A stretch of 15,154 bases of DNA from positions 1 through 15,154 of the forward strand of contig CANRJU010000033.1 of assembly GCA_947631075.1 (NCBI GenBank), given 5' to 3'. The stretch's first letter is position 1. The number at the start of each line of letters is the position of its first letter. Of this stretch, positions 13,583 through 15,154 are shown in pieces. This DNA comes from an uncultured Lachnospiraceae bacterium. Its GTDB lineage: Bacteria; Bacillota; Clostridia; Lachnospirales; Lachnospiraceae. The notes beneath the pieces are model-generated. The model was not told where the DNA came from. It saw only the letters and a program-made list of their open reading frames with translations, and ran no database searches. The position numbers and the translations under genes are program-made.

Positions 13583-14077
13583 ATGGAACAATCATATGCA
13601 GAAGCAAATGTTAAGAAAAAGACAGGCATTGGTACAATCGCGATAAAGACGCTCTGGATCGCCGTCATTGTTATTATGTTTTTGCTCACGCCGGTATTCC
13701 GGTACGCGCTGATCATAGCAGTAGCGGCAGCAGCCTTTCTGATCTGGTACTGGCCAAGATTCAAGAAGGAGTGGGAATATGTTTTCTGCGACGGACAGCT
13801 GGATTTCGACATCATATCAGGCGGGGAAAAGCGGAAGCATATCATGAGAATCGAGATCGAGAGCGCGGATGTGGTTGCTCCTGTAGGCGCTTCGGCCCTG
13901 GACGGCTACCGTCATCTGTCTGTACTCGACTACTCATCCCAGAAGCCGACGGAGAACCGGTACGGCATTGCCATAAGGCTTCCCAAGCAGGAGGAGAAGG
14001 TTATGATTCTCTTTGAGCCGGATGAGCGCATGGTACAGCTGATGAGAACAAAGTGCCCGAACATCGTTAAATCCTGA
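13583..14077 (+). CDS. Two-TM membrane protein of unknown function
   Basis: This 164-residue protein has two adjacent TM segments (about residues 20-38 and 40-57) after a short polar N-terminus (MEQSYAEANVKKKTG), then a cytoplasmic-type domain of about 105 residues. That domain runs YVFCDGQLDFDIISGGEKRKHIMRIEIESADVVAP and may be a PH-like beta-barrel; the region recalls a Lachnospiraceae family annotated DUF6106, which I cannot verify. GAGG (13573-13576) lies 6 bases before ATG 13583. An in-frame ATG at 13508 would add 25 residues translated from the structured repeat, so it is rejected. It follows groEL by 114 bases with no clear promoter of its own, so read-through from groESL is possible. 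Confidence 0.75.
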   Translation: MEQSYAEANVKKKTGIGTIAIKTLWIAVIVIMFLLTPVFRYALIIAVAAAAFLIWYWPRFKKEWEYVFCDGQLDFDIISGGEKRKHIMRIEIESADVVAPVGASALDGYRHLSVLDYSSQKPTENRYGIAIRLPKQEEKVMILFEPDERMVQLMRTKCPNIVKS

Positions 14078-14116
14078 CCGTTTTATAAATGAATCCGTAT
14101 CAATGAATTATAAGCA

Positions 14117-14158
14117 TCTCCCGGTGAGCAGTTATCCGCTGACACCGGGGGATTTTTT
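14117..14158 (+). terminator. Rho-independent terminator before guaB
   Basis: TCTCCCGGTG (14117-14126) pairs with CACCGGGGGA (14143-14152), with one G-U pair, followed by six T (14153-14158). An inner AGC/GCT pairing could lengthen the stem. Confidence 0.92.
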
Positions 14159-14194
14159 GCTATAGGAAGTTATAGGAATTTAATAAATATTTTG

Positions 14195-14223
14195 TTGACA
14201 AGTTTTGCTATTTTCGGTAGAAT
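14195..14223 (+). promoter_or_regulatory. guaB promoter
   Basis: TTGACA (14195-14200), a 17-base spacer and TAGAAT (14218-14223) form a near-consensus sigma-A promoter, with a start near 14230. Confidence 0.9.
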
Positions 14224-14240
14224 GATAAAAATATATATGA

Positions 14241-14258
14241 GCGCGGAGAAGTCCGCGC
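14241..14258 (+). promoter_or_regulatory. 5' leader hairpin of guaB
   Basis: GCGCGGA-GAAG-TCCGCGC is a perfect 7-bp GC-rich stem about 10 bases after the expected transcription start. It may stabilise the mRNA 5' end. The leader of about 80 bases is short for a purine riboswitch with an expression platform, and none is recognisable. Confidence 0.5.
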
Positions 14259-14308
14259 GTGACAGGGATACTATTTAATAAATACGCAGAAAGCGAGGAA
14301 AGAGGAAG

Positions 14309-15154
14309 ATGGGAACTATTATAGGCGAAGGCATTACATTTGACGACGTATTACTGGTACCGGCTTATTCGGAAGTGATACCCAATCAGGTTTCATTAAA
14401 GACACATCTGACGAAGAATATTGAACTCAATATTCCCATGATGAGCGCGGGCATGGACACAGTTACGGAGAACCGCATGGCGATTGCGATGGCCAGGCAG
14501 GGCGGCATCGGCATCATTCATAAGAATATGTCGATTGAGGCGCAGGCAGAGGAAGTGGATAAGGTAAAGCGTTCGGAAAATGGCGTTATCACAGATCCCT
14601 TTTACCTCTCTCCTGAGCATACTTTAGAGGACGCCAACAATCTCATGGCGAAATTCCGCATATCCGGCGTGCCGATTACCGAGGGCAAAAAGCTGGTGGG
14701 CATTATCACCAACCGCGATCTGAAATTCGAGACGGATTACTCCCGCAAGATCAAGGAGTGCATGACCAGCGAGGGGCTGATCACGGCGCCGGAGGGCATT
14801 ACGTTAGACGAGGCGAAGAAGATACTGGCGAGCGCCAGAAAGGAAAAGCTGCCGATTGTGGATAAGGACGGCAATCTGAGCGGTCTGATTACAATCAAGG
14901 ATATTGAGAAGCAGATCAAGTACCCGAACTCGGCCAAGGATGCGCAGGGGCGTCTTTTGTGCGGCGCGGGCGTCGGCGTGACGGCCAATATCCTCGACCG
15001 CGTCGAGGCGCTGGTCAACGCCAAGGTAGACGTGATTGTCATTGACACGGCGCACGGCCATTCCGCGAATGTTCTGAAAGTGGTTCGCATGGTGCGCGAC
15101 GCCTACCCGGAGCTCGGCATCATCGCCGGGAACGTGGCGACGGCGGAGGGCACG
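14309..15154 (+). CDS. guaB: IMP dehydrogenase, N-terminal 282 residues (cut by window end)
   Basis: IMP dehydrogenase converts IMP to XMP with NAD, the committed step to GMP. The visible part starts MGTIIGEGITFDDVLLVPAYSEVIP and continues with MMSAGMDTVTENRMAIAMARQGGIGIIHKNM. Two CBS domains (about residues 95-205; FRISGVPI..GKKLVGIITNRDLKF and KEKLPIVDKDGNLSGLITIKDI) would bind regulatory nucleotides. It resumes the barrel with GAGVGV, DVIVIDTAHGHS and IIAGNVATAEGT. The catalytic Cys loop and flap lie beyond the window. The start has purine-rich AGAGGA close upstream and GAGG further up (14294-14297). It has a strong promoter and terminator-isolated transcription. Confidence 0.98.
   Translation, partial: MGTIIGEGITFDDVLLVPAYSEVIPNQVSLKTHLTKNIELNIPMMSAGMDTVTENRMAIAMARQGGIGIIHKNMSIEAQAEEVDKVKRSENGVITDPFYLSPEHTLEDANNLMAKFRISGVPITEGKKLVGIITNRDLKFETDYSRKIKECMTSEGLITAPEGITLDEAKKILASARKEKLPIVDKDGNLSGLITIKDIEKQIKYPNSAKDAQGRLLCGAGVGVTANILDRVEALVNAKVDVIVIDTAHGHSANVLKVVRMVRDAYPELGIIAGNVATAEGT

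Noticed and set aside
14230..14308. Purine riboswitch in the guaB leader
   Set aside because: The leader holds only one 7-bp hairpin and no three-way junction or second terminator hairpin.

Overview
The window looks like a chromosomal segment of a moderately GC-rich member of the Clostridia, most likely Lachnospiraceae. The evidence is strong purine-rich Shine-Dalgarno (SD) sites, sigma-A type promoters, a CIRCE/HrcA-controlled groESL operon, VanZ-like and DUF2225 proteins, and two SleB/CwlJ-type cell wall hydrolases. The family assignment is inferred from gene content and was not tested by a search. The genes are densely packed, no gap exceeds about 230 bases, and no tRNA, rRNA or CRISPR was seen.

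Layout. 1-2671: end of pheS, then pheT (the two phenylalanyl-tRNA synthetase subunits). 2777-3612: a VanZ-like membrane protein whose stop overlaps the start of a 109-residue membrane protein. 3601-3704: three diverged direct repeats lying over the stop codons of two convergent genes. 3697-4506 (minus strand): a protein with two AP2-like DNA-binding domains flanking an HNH region whose catalytic histidines appear lost. 4507-4703: a repeat-rich divergent control region. 4704-5411: a membrane-anchored SleB-type hydrolase. 5417-7091: promoter, repeat-containing leader and thrC. 7206-7982: a HisA that resembles the eukaryotic HIS6 type. 8012-8705: terminator, promoter, a second (secreted) SleB-type hydrolase and a terminator. 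8774-10432: glnS. 10474-11334: a DUF2225 zinc-ribbon protein. 11395-13468: groES-groEL with promoter, CIRCE and an extra inverted repeat around the -35 box. 13583-14077: a two-TM membrane protein. 14117-15154: terminator, consensus promoter and the first 282 codons of guaB.

Most genes are housekeeping: aminoacylation (pheST, glnS), amino acid synthesis (thrC, hisA-like), guanine nucleotides (guaB) and protein folding (groESL). The accessory interest lies in 3600-4703 (the AP2 protein and its repeats) and in a structured leader repeat found twice, before the HisA-like gene and after groEL. The two copies share a 24-base exact core, keep the same hairpin layout, and put the next gene's SD inside a small hairpin. 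This element and the domesticated-nuclease-like AP2 protein are the best candidates for something undescribed.
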